A stretch of 64,000 nt of DNA from Burkholderia sp. L27(2015) (GTDB taxonomy: Bacteria > Pseudomonadota > Gammaproteobacteria > Burkholderiales > Burkholderiaceae), in NCBI RefSeq assembly GCF_009765705.1, contig NZ_LMUX01000021.1, positions 586,389-650,388 on the forward strand, given 5' to 3'. The notes beneath the pieces were generated by a model. That model did no database searches. It was not told the origin of the DNA and saw nothing but the letters and a program-made list of their open reading frames with translations. This document shows positions 7,959 through 17,258 of the stretch, piece after piece (within the stretch, counting starts at the first letter, position 1; the number at the start of each line of letters is the position of its first letter). The translations under genes and the position numbers were made by a program.

Positions 7959-8002
7959 CGACGGAAAAACCAGGCTTCTTGCTCGACGGAAAAACCGGGC
8001 TT
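7959..8002. repeat. 19-bp direct repeat, 25-bp period
   Basis: CGACGGAAAAACCAGGCTT (7959-7977) is followed by CGACGGAAAAACCGGGCTT (7984-8002), one mismatch, in the spacer between two divergent hydrolase genes. No function is evident. Confidence 0.7.
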
Positions 8003-8108
8003 AGTACCCAACACTTCGCGCTCAAATTCGCCCCGCCGATCATCGATCTTGTAGACGCCTGGCATTGCCCGTAGTAACTTCGCCGTATCTCATTTACGCC
8101 GAGGTCCT

Positions 8109-9137
8109 ATGAATCCTGCCAAGACCGCCGCATCACTGAACGCACCGAACGCTTCGGAACCCGAGGCAGTTTCGGTACGCGAAATAGGGAGTTTTCATCT
8201 CGGCGGACGCCTGACGACGCTGTCCGGCATGAGCCCGCGCCAACGCGTCAGTACGACGGGCGGCCCTATCCATTCGATCGACCCGAACGGCGAGATCATG
8301 GTCGGCCAGCTTTATGTGCAATACGTCAAACTTGCGGCGCCATGCGGCGCCCATCCTCTGCTGCTCTGGCACGGCGGCGGCATGAGCGGCGTCAACTGGG
8401 AAACGACGCCGGACGGCCGGCCAGGCTGGCAGATGTTCTTCCTGCGCGCCGGTTTCGACGTGTTCGTCTCCGACGCCGTCGAACGCGGCCGTGCGTCTTG
8501 GGCGCCGTATCCGCAGGTGTATGCCGAACCACCCTACTTCCGCACGGGCCGTGAGGCGTGGGAACAGACGTTTCGCTTCGGCCCCGACGGCTCATGGAAC
8601 GCCGACGCCGCGCTGCGCGTAACCCATCCAGGCCAGCGTTTTCCGGCCGCGTATATGGAACAGTTCATGAACCAGTTCGTGCCTCGCTGGGGCACGAATA
8701 ACGCCGCGACCCAGCACGCCTACGACGCGCTCATCGCGCGCCTGGACAGCAGCATCGTGCTGACCCACAGCCAAGGCGGCAATTTCGGGCTGCACGCTGC
8801 GCTGCATGCCCCCGATCGCGTGCGCGCCGTCATATCGCTGGAACCGTCCGGGGCACCCGATCCTGAGCAAGTCGATCCGGCAACATTGCGCGGCGTGCCG
8901 CACCTGTTCGTGTGGGGCGACTACCTCGACCAGCATCCTTTTTGGGTCAACTCCATGCCGGCGGTGCGCCGCTGGAGCGAAGCGCTGGCTCAGGCCGGTG
9001 TCGATGTCGAATGGATAGATTTGCCGGCGCGCGGCATCTCAGGAAATAGCCACGCGCTGATGGCCGACGACAACAGCGATGACATCGCCGCTCTGGTCCT
9101 CGACTGGATGCAGCGGCATGGCTTGACGAGGAAGTAA
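8109..9137 (+). CDS. Esterase 713-like alpha/beta hydrolase
   Basis: A 342-residue alpha/beta hydrolase resembling the Alcaligenes esterase 713 structure family, judged from shared motifs: NWETTPDGRPGW (97-107), FFLRAGFDVFVSD, HSQGG (220-224) with Ser221 as nucleophile, LEPSG with Glu245 as the unusual acidic residue, and GNSHALMADDN with His315. Esterase 713 uses Ser-Glu-His and not Ser-Asp-His, and the Glu is present here. The natural substrate of this family is not established. No signal peptide is clear. ATG at 8109 has GAGG upstream. MarC follows 45 nt later on the same strand, possibly co-transcribed. Confidence 0.8.
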   Translation: MNPAKTAASLNAPNASEPEAVSVREIGSFHLGGRLTTLSGMSPRQRVSTTGGPIHSIDPNGEIMVGQLYVQYVKLAAPCGAHPLLLWHGGGMSGVNWETTPDGRPGWQMFFLRAGFDVFVSDAVERGRASWAPYPQVYAEPPYFRTGREAWEQTFRFGPDGSWNADAALRVTHPGQRFPAAYMEQFMNQFVPRWGTNNAATQHAYDALIARLDSSIVLTHSQGGNFGLHAALHAPDRVRAVISLEPSGAPDPEQVDPATLRGVPHLFVWGDYLDQHPFWVNSMPAVRRWSEALAQAGVDVEWIDLPARGISGNSHALMADDNSDDIAALVLDWMQRHGLTRK

Positions 9138-9182
9138 GCCACGCACCTGCGTCTGCACCCAACAAGAAAAACAAGGATCACG

Positions 9183-9836
9183 ATGGCAAATTTTATCGGA
9201 ACGTTCCTGACCATCGTAGGCGGCTTGCTACCTGTCGTGAACCCGCCTGCAACAGGATTCATTTTGTTCGGCATGCTGCCCAATCTGTCGATCAAAAGCA
9301 GGAATTCAATGGCGCTGGCGGTCGCAAGAAACAGCTTCATTATTTTGATTCTTTCGCTATCGATCGGGGCATACGTATTTCAATTCTTTGGCATCTCTCT
9401 TCCCGTCTTGCGCGTGGTCGGCGGACTCGTCATCTCGGCCGCAGGCTGGAAACTGCTGCACAAGGAAGACACCCCCGCGACCGGGGCGCAAAACGTCGAT
9501 GCCGCGGACCCGGCTGAGGTCAAGAATGCGTTTTTCCCTTATAGCTTTCCATTGACCGTGGGTCCGGGTTCGATCGCCATCGCCGTCGCCCTCGGGACCG
9601 GTTCGCCAGACGAGGGGCTTTCCGCCAGTCACATCATGGGTGTAGGTGCGGCGCTTGTTTGCGTATGCGCGCTCGTCTATCTATGCATACGGTTTTCGCA
9701 CTACATGCCCAAGCTGTTGGGCGCAGGCGGCGTCGAGGTCTTTGCACGTCTGTTTTCTTTTATTTTGCTTTGTATCGGCGTGCAAATTTTGTGGAAAGGC
9801 TTATCTCAGCTCATTGTTAGTCTGCATTCGATGTGA
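9183..9836 (+). CDS. MarC-family integral membrane protein
   Basis: A 217-residue inner-membrane protein of the MarC/UPF0056 family, with about six hydrophobic segments: IGTFLTIVGGLLPVVNPPATG (the family's VNP signature), FIILILSLSIGAYVFQFF, VLRVVGGLVISAAGW, the LTVGPGSIAIAVALG loop, and two C-terminal helices. MarC proteins have no firmly proven substrate despite the old multiple-antibiotic-resistance name. AAGGA stands 8 nt before the ATG. The stop codon lies only six bases from the stop of the convergent TonB receptor gene, leaving no separate terminator. Confidence 0.9.
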   Translation: MANFIGTFLTIVGGLLPVVNPPATGFILFGMLPNLSIKSRNSMALAVARNSFIILILSLSIGAYVFQFFGISLPVLRVVGGLVISAAGWKLLHKEDTPATGAQNVDAADPAEVKNAFFPYSFPLTVGPGSIAIAVALGTGSPDEGLSASHIMGVGAALVCVCALVYLCIRFSHYMPKLLGAGGVEVFARLFSFILLCIGVQILWKGLSQLIVSLHSM

Positions 9837-9842
9837 GCGTAG

Positions 9843-12389
9843 TCAGTCGAATTTGTACGTCAAGGTCGCCAACAACGTGCGGCCTATGCCCGGCACCGCT
9901 CGCCCGCCATCAGAGTTGAGCAGTGCGGTGTAGTAATTTTTGTTGGTCAGGTTCTGCAGATTTAGCCGGACATCATATTTCTTTTGATGGTAGGCGACTT
10001 CGGCATCCCAGCGCGTATAAGCGGGCGCCTGCACCAAATCGTTGTTCACCGCGTAACTGGCCGACACATAAGTCGGCCCTCCGCCGATCTCCCATTGCGG
10101 CGTGATCTCATAGGTGCTCCACAGCGTCACGGTATTGCGAGGCGTGTCGGCAGGAACATTGCCCGCGGTACCGTCGTCCGCCGCCACGATGCGCGCATCG
10201 AGGTAAGCGTAGCCGGCATACACCTGCCACTTGTCGGTGATGTGTCCAACCACACCGGCCTGCACGCCGCGCACGCGCACATCGCCGTCCAGCATGAACT
10301 CTCCCGCGCTGATTTCGCTGCGCGCATTGTCCTCCTCGATCTGAAAAGCCGAGGTCGTGACCGACAACTTCCCGTTCAGGAAATCCCATTTGCTGCCGAG
10401 CTCGTAGGCTTTGTTGGTCTCGGGCGCCAGGTTCTGCGTACCGTTCACGACCATCAGTTGTTCGAGCGAGGGGTTGAACGACGTGCCATACGAAACATAG
10501 TAAGACTGCGCGTCGTTGGGCTGGTAGATGATGCCGCCCCGCACACTGGTGAAATCGTTGGCCTGCGACGTGTAGCCCGGCGCACTGAGCGTGTTGCTGA
10601 TTTCGGGCCGAAAATTATCCCAGCGCACGCCGCCGATCACTTTCCAATGCTGGCCCAACGATACGGTGTCGTTGAAATAGGCAGCGAATGTGTTGGCCGA
10701 CGCTTCCTCCAGATTGCCGAGCGAGGTCGTGACATTGGCCGGCGTGGCCTCGGCGACAGGATCGAGCAGCGACAGGATCGGCAGGTTGTTGCGTATCGTC
10801 GCCTGGTCCGTAAACGTTTCGTGACCCAGTTCGATGCCGACATCCACATCGTGCTTGATGAAACCCGTGTTGAATGTGTAAAGCAGGTCGGTGTCGTTGT
10901 AGAGCGTGTGGTTGCTGATCGTCGCGTCGTGGCTTTGCAACGTCACGAACAATTGCGAGAGCGGCAGCGTCGTGAAGTTGCCGTTGGCCAGCGCCGGGCT
11001 GGTCGCAAGAGGTCCGGTCAATACCGAGCGCGCACTGGTTTCGCGCTCATCGACCGTGTAGTTCGCCCATTGCGTCTGGTTTTGTATCGTCAGGTTCTCG
11101 TCAACCTCGTGCTTGATCGTGGCATTGAAGATCTGCACATCGATCTGCGAGCTGTCGTCGGTCAGGCCATAGAAGGTGCTCTTGTTCACCGGTGCCAGGT
11201 GTCCGTTAATCGGCGGCACGCCAAAATCCGGCATGTCGTCGTTATGCTGGATCAATGCCGACAGCGTGATTTCCGTGGGCGTCCCGATGCCGAAACGCAG
11301 CTCGGGCGCGATGCCGTAATCCTTGTTCTTCATCACGTCGCGGGTCGAACCCATGTCTTGCCCGAAGGCATTGATGCGAAATGCCGACGTGTCGGAGAGC
11401 GGGTGATTGAAGTCAACCGCCGTGCGATATTGGTCGCCGGTGCCTATCGTGGTCGAGACTTGGCCACCCTGCGTCAAGTTGGCTTTCTTGCTGACCTGGT
11501 TCACCACGCCGCCGGTCGAGCCGCGTCCGAACAGCAGCGACGATGGACCGTAGAGCACGTCGATCGATTCGAGATTGAAGGTATCTCGATAGTACTGGCC
11601 ACTGTCGCGAAAGCCATCCAGATAAATATCGGTCTGCGCGTTAAACCCGCGCAAGTTGATGTTGTTGCCGATCTGTACGCCCTCGGCACCGCCTATCGTG
11701 ATGCCCGGTACGTTACGCAAGGCATCCTGGAATGAAGTCAGGCCCTGGGATTCGATCAAGCTCTTGGTGACCACCGTTGTAGCCTGTGCAATATCGTGCG
11801 GGTCGGTCGTCACCTTTGAACCGACGCTCGTCCGGTCCGCTAGAAAGGAGCCACGATCCGTGCCGCTCGTTACGCTCACTGCAGGCAAGGTCACGGGAAC
11901 GCCACCGACAACCGCGCCCGCAGCGGTGGTCGCAGCGGTGGCCCATTTTCCCAGCGCGTAGCCGCCGCCCGACTGCGCGGTGGCGCTCAGACCTGTGCCT
12001 TCCAGCAATGTGTTCAGGCCGTTCGCGATGCTGAACTGGCCGCTTAATCCCCGGGTGGTTGCGCGACCGATCGAGGCTGCGTCATACGACAGGTTGATGC
12101 CCGAGATTCGCGCGAAGTAATCCAGCGCCGGCTCCAAAGGGCCGGGGGGAATATCGAAGGTCCGCGTTGTAATGTTTTTATTAAGCTTTTTCTCAACATC
12201 TTCCGCGCTGTTTTGCGTGGGCGCGCTCTGCGCATGAACCTCTTGCCCGGGAACCGCGACGCCGAACACCACGCAAAGCAGTACGCTCGGCATGGCGCGT
12301 GCAAGCGGCTTGAGCACCGGACGGCGGACTTTGGCCGCAGGCGCGTCGGGGCGAAACCGCGACAGAGTGTGTATTGATTGAGGGTTCAA
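9843..12389 (-). CDS. TonB-dependent siderophore receptor with signalling (STN) domain
   Basis: An 848-residue outer-membrane ferric-siderophore transducer. Order: export signal (to about residue 54, VHAQ), STN signalling domain (78-147, FDIPPGPLEPALDYFARISG), TonB box region near LPAVSVTSG (168-176), plug (about 195-300, NLRGFNAQTDIYLDGFRDSG), then a beta barrel ending LATLTYKFD. STN-bearing receptors pass the signal of substrate binding to a FecR-type protein, which is encoded directly upstream. The start is TTG at 12389, overlapping the fecR stop (TTGA), so translation is probably coupled; an ATG at 12293 would leave only a short export signal. Similar to the FpvA/FoxA/FhuE branch; siderophore not deducible. 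Confidence 0.92.
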   Translation of the reverse strand: MNPQSIHTLSRFRPDAPAAKVRRPVLKPLARAMPSVLLCVVFGVAVPGQEVHAQSAPTQNSAEDVEKKLNKNITTRTFDIPPGPLEPALDYFARISGINLSYDAASIGRATTRGLSGQFSIANGLNTLLEGTGLSATAQSGGGYALGKWATAATTAAGAVVGGVPVTLPAVSVTSGTDRGSFLADRTSVGSKVTTDPHDIAQATTVVTKSLIESQGLTSFQDALRNVPGITIGGAEGVQIGNNINLRGFNAQTDIYLDGFRDSGQYYRDTFNLESIDVLYGPSSLLFGRGSTGGVVNQVSKKANLTQGGQVSTTIGTGDQYRTAVDFNHPLSDTSAFRINAFGQDMGSTRDVMKNKDYGIAPELRFGIGTPTEITLSALIQHNDDMPDFGVPPINGHLAPVNKSTFYGLTDDSSQIDVQIFNATIKHEVDENLTIQNQTQWANYTVDERETSARSVLTGPLATSPALANGNFTTLPLSQLFVTLQSHDATISNHTLYNDTDLLYTFNTGFIKHDVDVGIELGHETFTDQATIRNNLPILSLLDPVAEATPANVTTSLGNLEEASANTFAAYFNDTVSLGQHWKVIGGVRWDNFRPEISNTLSAPGYTSQANDFTSVRGGIIYQPNDAQSYYVSYGTSFNPSLEQLMVVNGTQNLAPETNKAYELGSKWDFLNGKLSVTTSAFQIEEDNARSEISAGEFMLDGDVRVRGVQAGVVGHITDKWQVYAGYAYLDARIVAADDGTAGNVPADTPRNTVTLWSTYEITPQWEIGGGPTYVSASYAVNNDLVQAPAYTRWDAEVAYHQKKYDVRLNLQNLTNKNYYTALLNSDGGRAVPGIGRTLLATLTYKFD

Positions 12390-13438
12390 ATATCGGCCGG
12401 CCCTACCGTGACCCAGAACCGCGTTCGATAATCGATACGCAAGCGTAGTGTCTGCGCGAGGAATGCCAGCGTGCGGTCCGTGTCGTCGACCTGATAAATG
12501 CCGCTCACCGGCAGATCGGCCACCGCCGGGTCACAGAAAATGCGGCCGCGACGGTAGCGTGACAATTCAACCAGCAGATCGGCCAAGCGCATCTGCCGCG
12601 CCTTGATGACGCCGTCGGTCCAGCCCGTCGGATCGAACGCGGACTGGCTCATCCGAACGAGACGCTCGGCGCCCAGACGCCAACTTTCACCGGGGTGGGC
12701 GATGGCGCTAAAGCCGGTGTTTGCCGTATGCATCTCGACCGCCCCCTCCTGCACGGCAACCCTGGCGTCGTCGCCATCGAGTCGCACCGCGAAGCGGGTT
12801 CCCAGCGCCTGCATGCGGCCAAACGACGTGTCTACCCAGAACGGACGCCGGTTTGGCAACCCCAAGTCGGGCCCGGTGGTCGCGAGCATTTCGCCACGCC
12901 GCAGCACGATCACGCGTTGCTCGCCGCTGAGCTTGATGCTGACAGCGGTGTCCGTGTTCAAGACCAGTCGCGTGCCGTCGCTCAGGCTCAACGCGCGCCG
13001 CTCACCGGTGTCGGTGCTGGCGTCGGCAATCAGGCGTTGCCACGGCGCTTGCTCGCCGGCGATCCAGCCGGCGGCGCCGATCACACCGGCAATCGACAGC
13101 AGCTTGAGCATTTGCCGACGGCTGACACCGTTCGCAATCAATTTGGCTTCCGCCGCCCGCAGCGTGTCCAAGGCCAGCTTCGGCGGGAGATTCGCGAAAT
13201 CGTGTTTGAGCGACTGGATCCGATGCCACGCAGTCGCATGAAGCGGGTTGGCACTGAGCCACGCATCGAAGGCACTTTGTGTCGCGGTGTCGGGCGCGTT
13301 GAAATCGATTTTGACTGCCCAGGCAATCGCTTGGTCGATCATGACCGCCGGCACCGCGTCGGCCGGACCGCCGCGCTCGCCGGGAGGAGAATTCAATGAG
13401 CTCACCGAGCTGTCCGAAGGCCGCGTGCTCCTGCTCAT
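12386..13438 (-). CDS. FecR-type anti-sigma regulator
   Basis: A 350-residue single-pass inner-membrane protein that links the outer-membrane receptor to the ECF sigma factor. The N-terminal cytoplasmic part has the DUF4880 pattern (AIAWAVKIDFNAPDTA...FDAWLSANPLHATAWHR, about 38-85); a membrane segment follows near LKLLSIAGVIGAAGWIAG (about 110-128). The periplasmic FecR domain carries LSDGTRLVLNTDTAVSI and RGEMLAT. It starts 18 nt after the sigma gene and overlaps the receptor gene by four bases, the classic fecI-fecR-receptor order. Confidence 0.92.
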   Translation of the reverse strand: MSRSTRPSDSSVSSLNSPPGERGGPADAVPAVMIDQAIAWAVKIDFNAPDTATQSAFDAWLSANPLHATAWHRIQSLKHDFANLPPKLALDTLRAAEAKLIANGVSRRQMLKLLSIAGVIGAAGWIAGEQAPWQRLIADASTDTGERRALSLSDGTRLVLNTDTAVSIKLSGEQRVIVLRRGEMLATTGPDLGLPNRRPFWVDTSFGRMQALGTRFAVRLDGDDARVAVQEGAVEMHTANTGFSAIAHPGESWRLGAERLVRMSQSAFDPTGWTDGVIKARQMRLADLLVELSRYRRGRIFCDPAVADLPVSGIYQVDDTDRTLAFLAQTLRLRIDYRTRFWVTVGPADI

Positions 13439-13456
13439 GCGACACCTGCGCGCGAC

Positions 13457-13975
13457 TTAATCATGGAAGCGCAACGCATAGCAATGGCGCAACGCCGTGG
13501 CAATGTAACGCTCGACCGTGGCCAAGGAAACACCGAGGCGTTCGGCGATCTGCGGGCATGTGAGCGCTTCGAGCCGCGCGCACAAAAATGCCGCGCGCAC
13601 CTGCGGCTTCAGTCGATCGAGCATCGCGTCGATGCCGATCAGCGCTTGCAGAACCATCTGCCGCGTTTCGGGCGAAGGCGCCTGCGGCTCGGGCATCAAT
13701 GAGAGCGTTTCCAACCAGGCCTGCTCTAGCGCGCGACGGCGCCAGTGTTCGACCACCAAGCCCCCCGCAATTGTGCGCAGATACGCGCGAGGCGCGTCCA
13801 ACCCCTGCTGCACTTCGGCCTGCCGCTTGAGCAATACCCGCAGAAACGTATCCTGCGCGAGATCCGCGGCGTCCCAGGTACTCCCTAGTTTTTTGCGCAG
13901 CCAGCCCTGCAGCCATCGATGATGGCTGCTGTAGAGGTCATGCACGGCAATAGAAGCGATGTCATGGGTCGGCAC
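13457..13975 (-). CDS. ECF sigma factor, FecI type
   Basis: A 172-residue iron-starvation sigma factor expected to transcribe the downstream receptor gene when FecR signals. Region 2 is seen in HHRWLQGWLRKKLGSTWDA followed by DLAQDTFLRVL (residues 18-50); region 4 helix-turn-helix in TCPQIAERLGVSLATVERYI (about 140-160). The start is GTG at 13975. A strong Fur-box-like sequence lies 33-51 nt upstream, so the operon should be repressed by Fe-Fur. Confidence 0.92.
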   Translation of the reverse strand: MPTHDIASIAVHDLYSSHHRWLQGWLRKKLGSTWDAADLAQDTFLRVLLKRQAEVQQGLDAPRAYLRTIAGGLVVEHWRRRALEQAWLETLSLMPEPQAPSPETRQMVLQALIGIDAMLDRLKPQVRAAFLCARLEALTCPQIAERLGVSLATVERYIATALRHCYALRFHD

Positions 13976-14007
13976 GGAGCACGCTCGGAAGGTGGGCCTG
14001 CATTATT

Positions 14008-14026
14008 GTAAATGAGAATCGTTACC
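14008..14026 (-). promoter_or_regulatory. Fur box upstream of fecI
   Basis: GTAAATGAGAATCGTTACC matches 14 of 19 positions of the E. coli Fur consensus, including the central ATGA.AATC core. It lies 33-51 nt upstream of the fecI start in an AT-rich stretch, the expected position for iron repression. Confidence 0.8.
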
Positions 14027-14217
14027 GATTATATACAAAATGCAATCGACAAACACGATCGTCGTGCGAGACGGGTTCCGGCGCGACGAAGCTGTCGCTT
14101 TAACCCCGAAAACCATCGTTCCGGGCTGCTGAATGCGTCGGTCTGGAAAGCTGCCGCTTAGTTGCCCCTTAACTGCCAGATAAGCCGCCGAACGCTTTCG
14201 GCTTGACCTAATGAACG

Positions 14218-14835
14218 CTACCTCGGGTCCGGGACCGAATTCGTACAAACCCAGAGCACCTCGGCATCGACTTCACTCGTCGATACGCAGGCATGCGCCA
14301 TCGTGCTGTCGAAGTAGCAACTGTCTCCTTCAGCAAGATCGAACGGCTCGTAGTGCTCGAGATGCACCTTGAGCGAGCCCGACAGCACATAGATGAATTC
14401 CTCGCCACTATGTGCGAGCGGCCTATCGAACTCTTCCGGCGAGCGGGCCTTGATGATCGTTTTCAACGAGATAAGCCGGCGCTGCGACAAATCCGTATGC
14501 AGCATCTGGTAGATATATTGCTCGGTTTCATGGGTCGCACCCAGGCCGCTACGCGTGATGCTGCGCCGGCCAAGCGGCAACGACTTCCCACCGTCGTCGA
14601 AGAGCTGCGCCACGTCGATGCACAGACCCTGCGCCAGACTGACGATCGCTTCATAGGTCGGCGACATCTGGCTGTTCTCGATTTTCGACAACGACGATTG
14701 AGCCAGCCCGGTTGCCTCACTGAGCATTTGCAGCGTCAAGCCGGCTTGCTTTCTCAACTCGCGTACGCGCCTGCCCAGCGGAGCGAGGTCTCGTACGCGT
14801 TTCTTTCGAGGCGGTCTAAGTACAGTAGTTTCCAT
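14218..14835 (-). CDS. XRE-family regulator with C-terminal cupin domain
   Basis: A 205-residue one-component regulator. Residues about 17-75 are an HTH_3 domain (RVRELRKQAGLTLQMLSEATGLAQSSLSKIENSQMSPT with the helix-turn-helix in the middle); residues about 125-200 are a cupin (HSGEEFIYVLSGSLKVHLEH, then DSTMAHAC) that likely senses a small metabolite. Such PuuR/SutR-like proteins often control amino-acid or amine catabolism. ATG 14835 is chosen; GTG at 14862 would add nine residues. It is the last gene behind the dadA-like, dipeptidase and MFS genes on the same strand and may regulate them. Confidence 0.87.
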   Translation of the reverse strand: METTVLRPPRKKRVRDLAPLGRRVRELRKQAGLTLQMLSEATGLAQSSLSKIENSQMSPTYEAIVSLAQGLCIDVAQLFDDGGKSLPLGRRSITRSGLGATHETEQYIYQMLHTDLSQRRLISLKTIIKARSPEEFDRPLAHSGEEFIYVLSGSLKVHLEHYEPFDLAEGDSCYFDSTMAHACVSTSEVDAEVLWVCTNSVPDPR

Positions 14836-14888
14836 GTTCAACGATTGATGAGTCAGTGACACTGACGGATGCCATGACTATAGCCTGT

Positions 14889-16220
14889 TCAAGCGAGTTC
14901 GCTCTTGGCGGTTTCCTTCAGGCACAGCACGAAGATCCCGCCGATGATAGCCGTCGCTATCACGTAGTAGGTGGGTGCCAATGGCGTGCCCAGAGCACCG
15001 ATCAGCCAGGTTGCGACAAATGGGGTAAATCCACCGAAGATCGCAACCGATACGCCATAGCCCAGCCCCAGCCATTTCGAACGGATGCGGGTTGGAAATA
15101 GTTCGGCCACGGTTGCGCCCGCCGGTCCCGAATACATGGCAAGCATGCACGAGAACAGCAATAGGATCGCCACGTAGGCGGGGGTACTGACACCGGCCAG
15201 CAGTAGCTTAAACAGCGGATAGGTCAGCACCGCGATGCCGACGCAACTGGCAAGCAGCACGGGCTTGCGACCCACTTTATCCGAGACGAAGCCAAAGGTC
15301 GGAATGAGCACAATGTAGAGCAGCAAGGCCGCCGTATTGGCCTTGAACACCAGCGCCGGCGCCAGGTGCAGATAGCGTTGCGCGAAGGTGGTCATGTAGG
15401 TCAGGAAGATGTAGTAAGCGACCGACCAGAAGATCAGGAAGATGCCAGCCTTGACCGAAAGCTTCCACGGCTGCACGCTGTACATGCGCTCGTCGGCGGT
15501 GGGCGCGGCCGAAATGGCGCGGCGGAATGCGGGCGTTTCATCGACGCCGCGTCTGAGCCAGTAACCGATCGGCCCGACCAGTGTGCCGAGCAGGAAGGGC
15601 ACGCGCCAGCCCCACGCCTGCAGTTCCGCGGCGCTAAGACTATGCGTGATCCACGTGACGCTCGCCGAGCCGAGCAGCAAACCGCAGCCGCTCGCTACCG
15701 ATTGCAGGCTGCCGATCACGCCGCGCCGCCCAACCGGCGCCCATTCGACCAGATAGGCCAAGGCGGTGGTGCCCTCGCCGCCGGCCGACAGCCCCTGAAT
15801 CACGCGCGCCAGCACCAGCAGCACCGGAGCCGCCGTGCCCCAGGTCTCGTAGGTGGGCATGATGCCGACCAGGCCGGTGACGGTGGCCATCAATATCATC
15901 GTCAGCGTGAGCGATGCCTTGCGGCCGTAGCGGTCCGCGTAGGCGCCGAACAGCAAGCCGCCGAGCGGTCGCGCGAGGAAGCCCACGCCAAAGGTGGCGA
16001 ACGCGGCCAGCAGCGATGCGGTGGAGTCGCCCGAAGGAAAGAACGCGTGTCCGAGCAGCGCGGCCAGGTAACCGTAGGTGACGAGGTCATACCATTCAAG
16101 CGTGCTGCCCACGCCCGCGGCCAGTGCCGCACGGCGTGCAGTGCGCCAAGTGGGTGCCGCGGGCGGCACGAATTCCGCGGCGGTACGCTTCATTTCGATC
16201 ACTTCGTTCATTTCGCTCAT
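14889..16220 (-). CDS. MFS transporter, metabolite:H+ symporter type
   Basis: A 443-residue inner-membrane transporter with about 12 helices. The N-terminal SGRxL-type region YGYLAALLGHAFFPSGD and FGAYADRYGRKASLTLTM with RVIQGLSAGGEGTTALAYLVE are typical of the metabolite:H+ symporter (MHS) family that takes up organic acids and amino-acid derivatives; the DRxGRK loop between helices 2 and 3 is intact. ATG at 16220 has GGGGGA five bases upstream and overrides an in-frame GTG at 16241. It follows the dipeptidase by 27 nt, so it probably imports that enzyme's substrate or a related peptide or amino acid. Confidence 0.88.
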   Translation of the reverse strand: MSEMNEVIEMKRTAAEFVPPAAPTWRTARRAALAAGVGSTLEWYDLVTYGYLAALLGHAFFPSGDSTASLLAAFATFGVGFLARPLGGLLFGAYADRYGRKASLTLTMILMATVTGLVGIMPTYETWGTAAPVLLVLARVIQGLSAGGEGTTALAYLVEWAPVGRRGVIGSLQSVASGCGLLLGSASVTWITHSLSAAELQAWGWRVPFLLGTLVGPIGYWLRRGVDETPAFRRAISAAPTADERMYSVQPWKLSVKAGIFLIFWSVAYYIFLTYMTTFAQRYLHLAPALVFKANTAALLLYIVLIPTFGFVSDKVGRKPVLLASCVGIAVLTYPLFKLLLAGVSTPAYVAILLLFSCMLAMYSGPAGATVAELFPTRIRSKWLGLGYGVSVAIFGGFTPFVATWLIGALGTPLAPTYYVIATAIIGGIFVLCLKETAKSELA

Positions 16221-16247
16221 TGGATCCCCCGGTTCGCGCACTGCGGA

Positions 16248-17258
16248 CTAACCCCAAACGCTGCGATAGACGCGCAGCCAGTTCTCGCCCAACACCTTGC
16301 GGATATCGGCGTGCGCAAAGCCGCGCGCGACCAGGCCTGCGGTCAGCGCCTGCAGGGTTGCAGGCGTTTCGATGCCCTGCGGATAGTGGTAAGGCGGCGG
16401 CGGATACGACTCCCCGGTCCAGTTGCCGCTCGCCACCTCTCGCTGGTAAAGCGTAAGTGCGACGTCATCGGGACAAATCGGCGCCTGTCCGGCGTAATAG
16501 TCGATACCGAGGCCGACGTGATCGATGCCCACCAGGCTCGCGATGTAGTCGATGTGATCGATGAATTGGTCCAGCGTAGGCCGCGTGCCCGGTGCGACGA
16601 ACGCTGGAAAACCGACTACGCCAATCACGCCACCGGTCGCCGCGATCGCGCGGTACAGATCGTCGTCCACGTTACGTGGAACTCGATGCACGCCGCGTGC
16701 GTTGGCGTGCGACAGGATGACGGGCGCGTTGGATGTCTCGATGGCATCGAACGAAGTGCGCACACCCGTATGGGAGCAGTCGACGATGATGCGCAGTTCA
16801 TTGAGCCTGCGTACCACCGCGCGGCCGTGGCGACTCAATCCGCCGTCCACCTCTTCTTCGCATCCGTCGCCTACATGGCAGCGTTTGTTGTAGGTAATCT
16901 GCACGACCCGTAGCCCCATCGCGTGATAGGCATCGAGTATGTCGACGCTGCGATCGAGCGGTTCGGTACCCTGGAAATGCATGATCAATCCGAGCTTGCC
17001 GGTCTGCTTGGCTGTGACAATATCGTTGGCCGTGCGCACCAGGATCAGGTCGTCGCGCTCGCGGCACAGCTTGTGCCACATGGCGAACTTGAGAATGGCG
17101 TCGGCGCTGGTGCCGCGCTTGGCGGGGATAGTCGGCGCGACCGCGGTCAGTCCACCGCGTTTGTATAACTCGAGGTGAGCCGGCTCTTCCGACAAAAGCG
17201 GACAGGTCGCGTCGATGATGATCGCGTCGCGATGCAGCTGCTGGGAGATATCGTTCAT
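16248..17258 (-). CDS. M19 (membrane/renal dipeptidase) family protein, divergent metal site
   Basis: A 336-residue TIM-barrel amidohydrolase of family M19, whose classic members hydrolyse dipeptides including those with a C-terminal D-residue. The start ATG at 17258 overlaps the upstream dadA-like stop (ATGA), which rules out a much longer upstream frame. His163 (DCSH) and His184 (LSH), the second-metal histidines, and Asp253 (GIDYY) are present. The N-terminal His-x-Asp metal ligands are missing: the segment reads D16-A-T-C-P20, and Gln96 (HFQGTEP) stands where a bridging Glu is expected. This fits a known divergent M19 clade whose activity is unclear. Neighbours suggest a role in use of D-amino-acid-containing peptides. 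Confidence 0.85.
   Translation of the reverse strand: MNDISQQLHRDAIIIDATCPLLSEEPAHLELYKRGGLTAVAPTIPAKRGTSADAILKFAMWHKLCRERDDLILVRTANDIVTAKQTGKLGLIMHFQGTEPLDRSVDILDAYHAMGLRVVQITYNKRCHVGDGCEEEVDGGLSRHGRAVVRRLNELRIIVDCSHTGVRTSFDAIETSNAPVILSHANARGVHRVPRNVDDDLYRAIAATGGVIGVVGFPAFVAPGTRPTLDQFIDHIDYIASLVGIDHVGLGIDYYAGQAPICPDDVALTLYQREVASGNWTGESYPPPPYHYPQGIETPATLQALTAGLVARGFAHADIRKVLGENWLRVYRSVWG

Noticed and set aside
9984-11735. 583-codon frame antisense to the TonB receptor
   Set aside because: Arg/Val/His-rich shadow of the receptor gene; no start signal or known motif.
14003-14248. 81-codon frame covering the Fur box region
   Set aside because: It spans the fecI promoter, has no ribosome-binding site or homology.
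14853-14865. Palindrome TCAGTGACACTGA at the start of the XRE-cupin gene
   Set aside because: Symmetrical, but inside the operon between MFS and regulator and overlapping a possible GTG start; no promoter is visible, so an operator role is not supported.
15366-16913. 515-codon plus-strand frame over the MFS and dipeptidase genes
   Set aside because: Antisense shadow spanning two well-supported genes.
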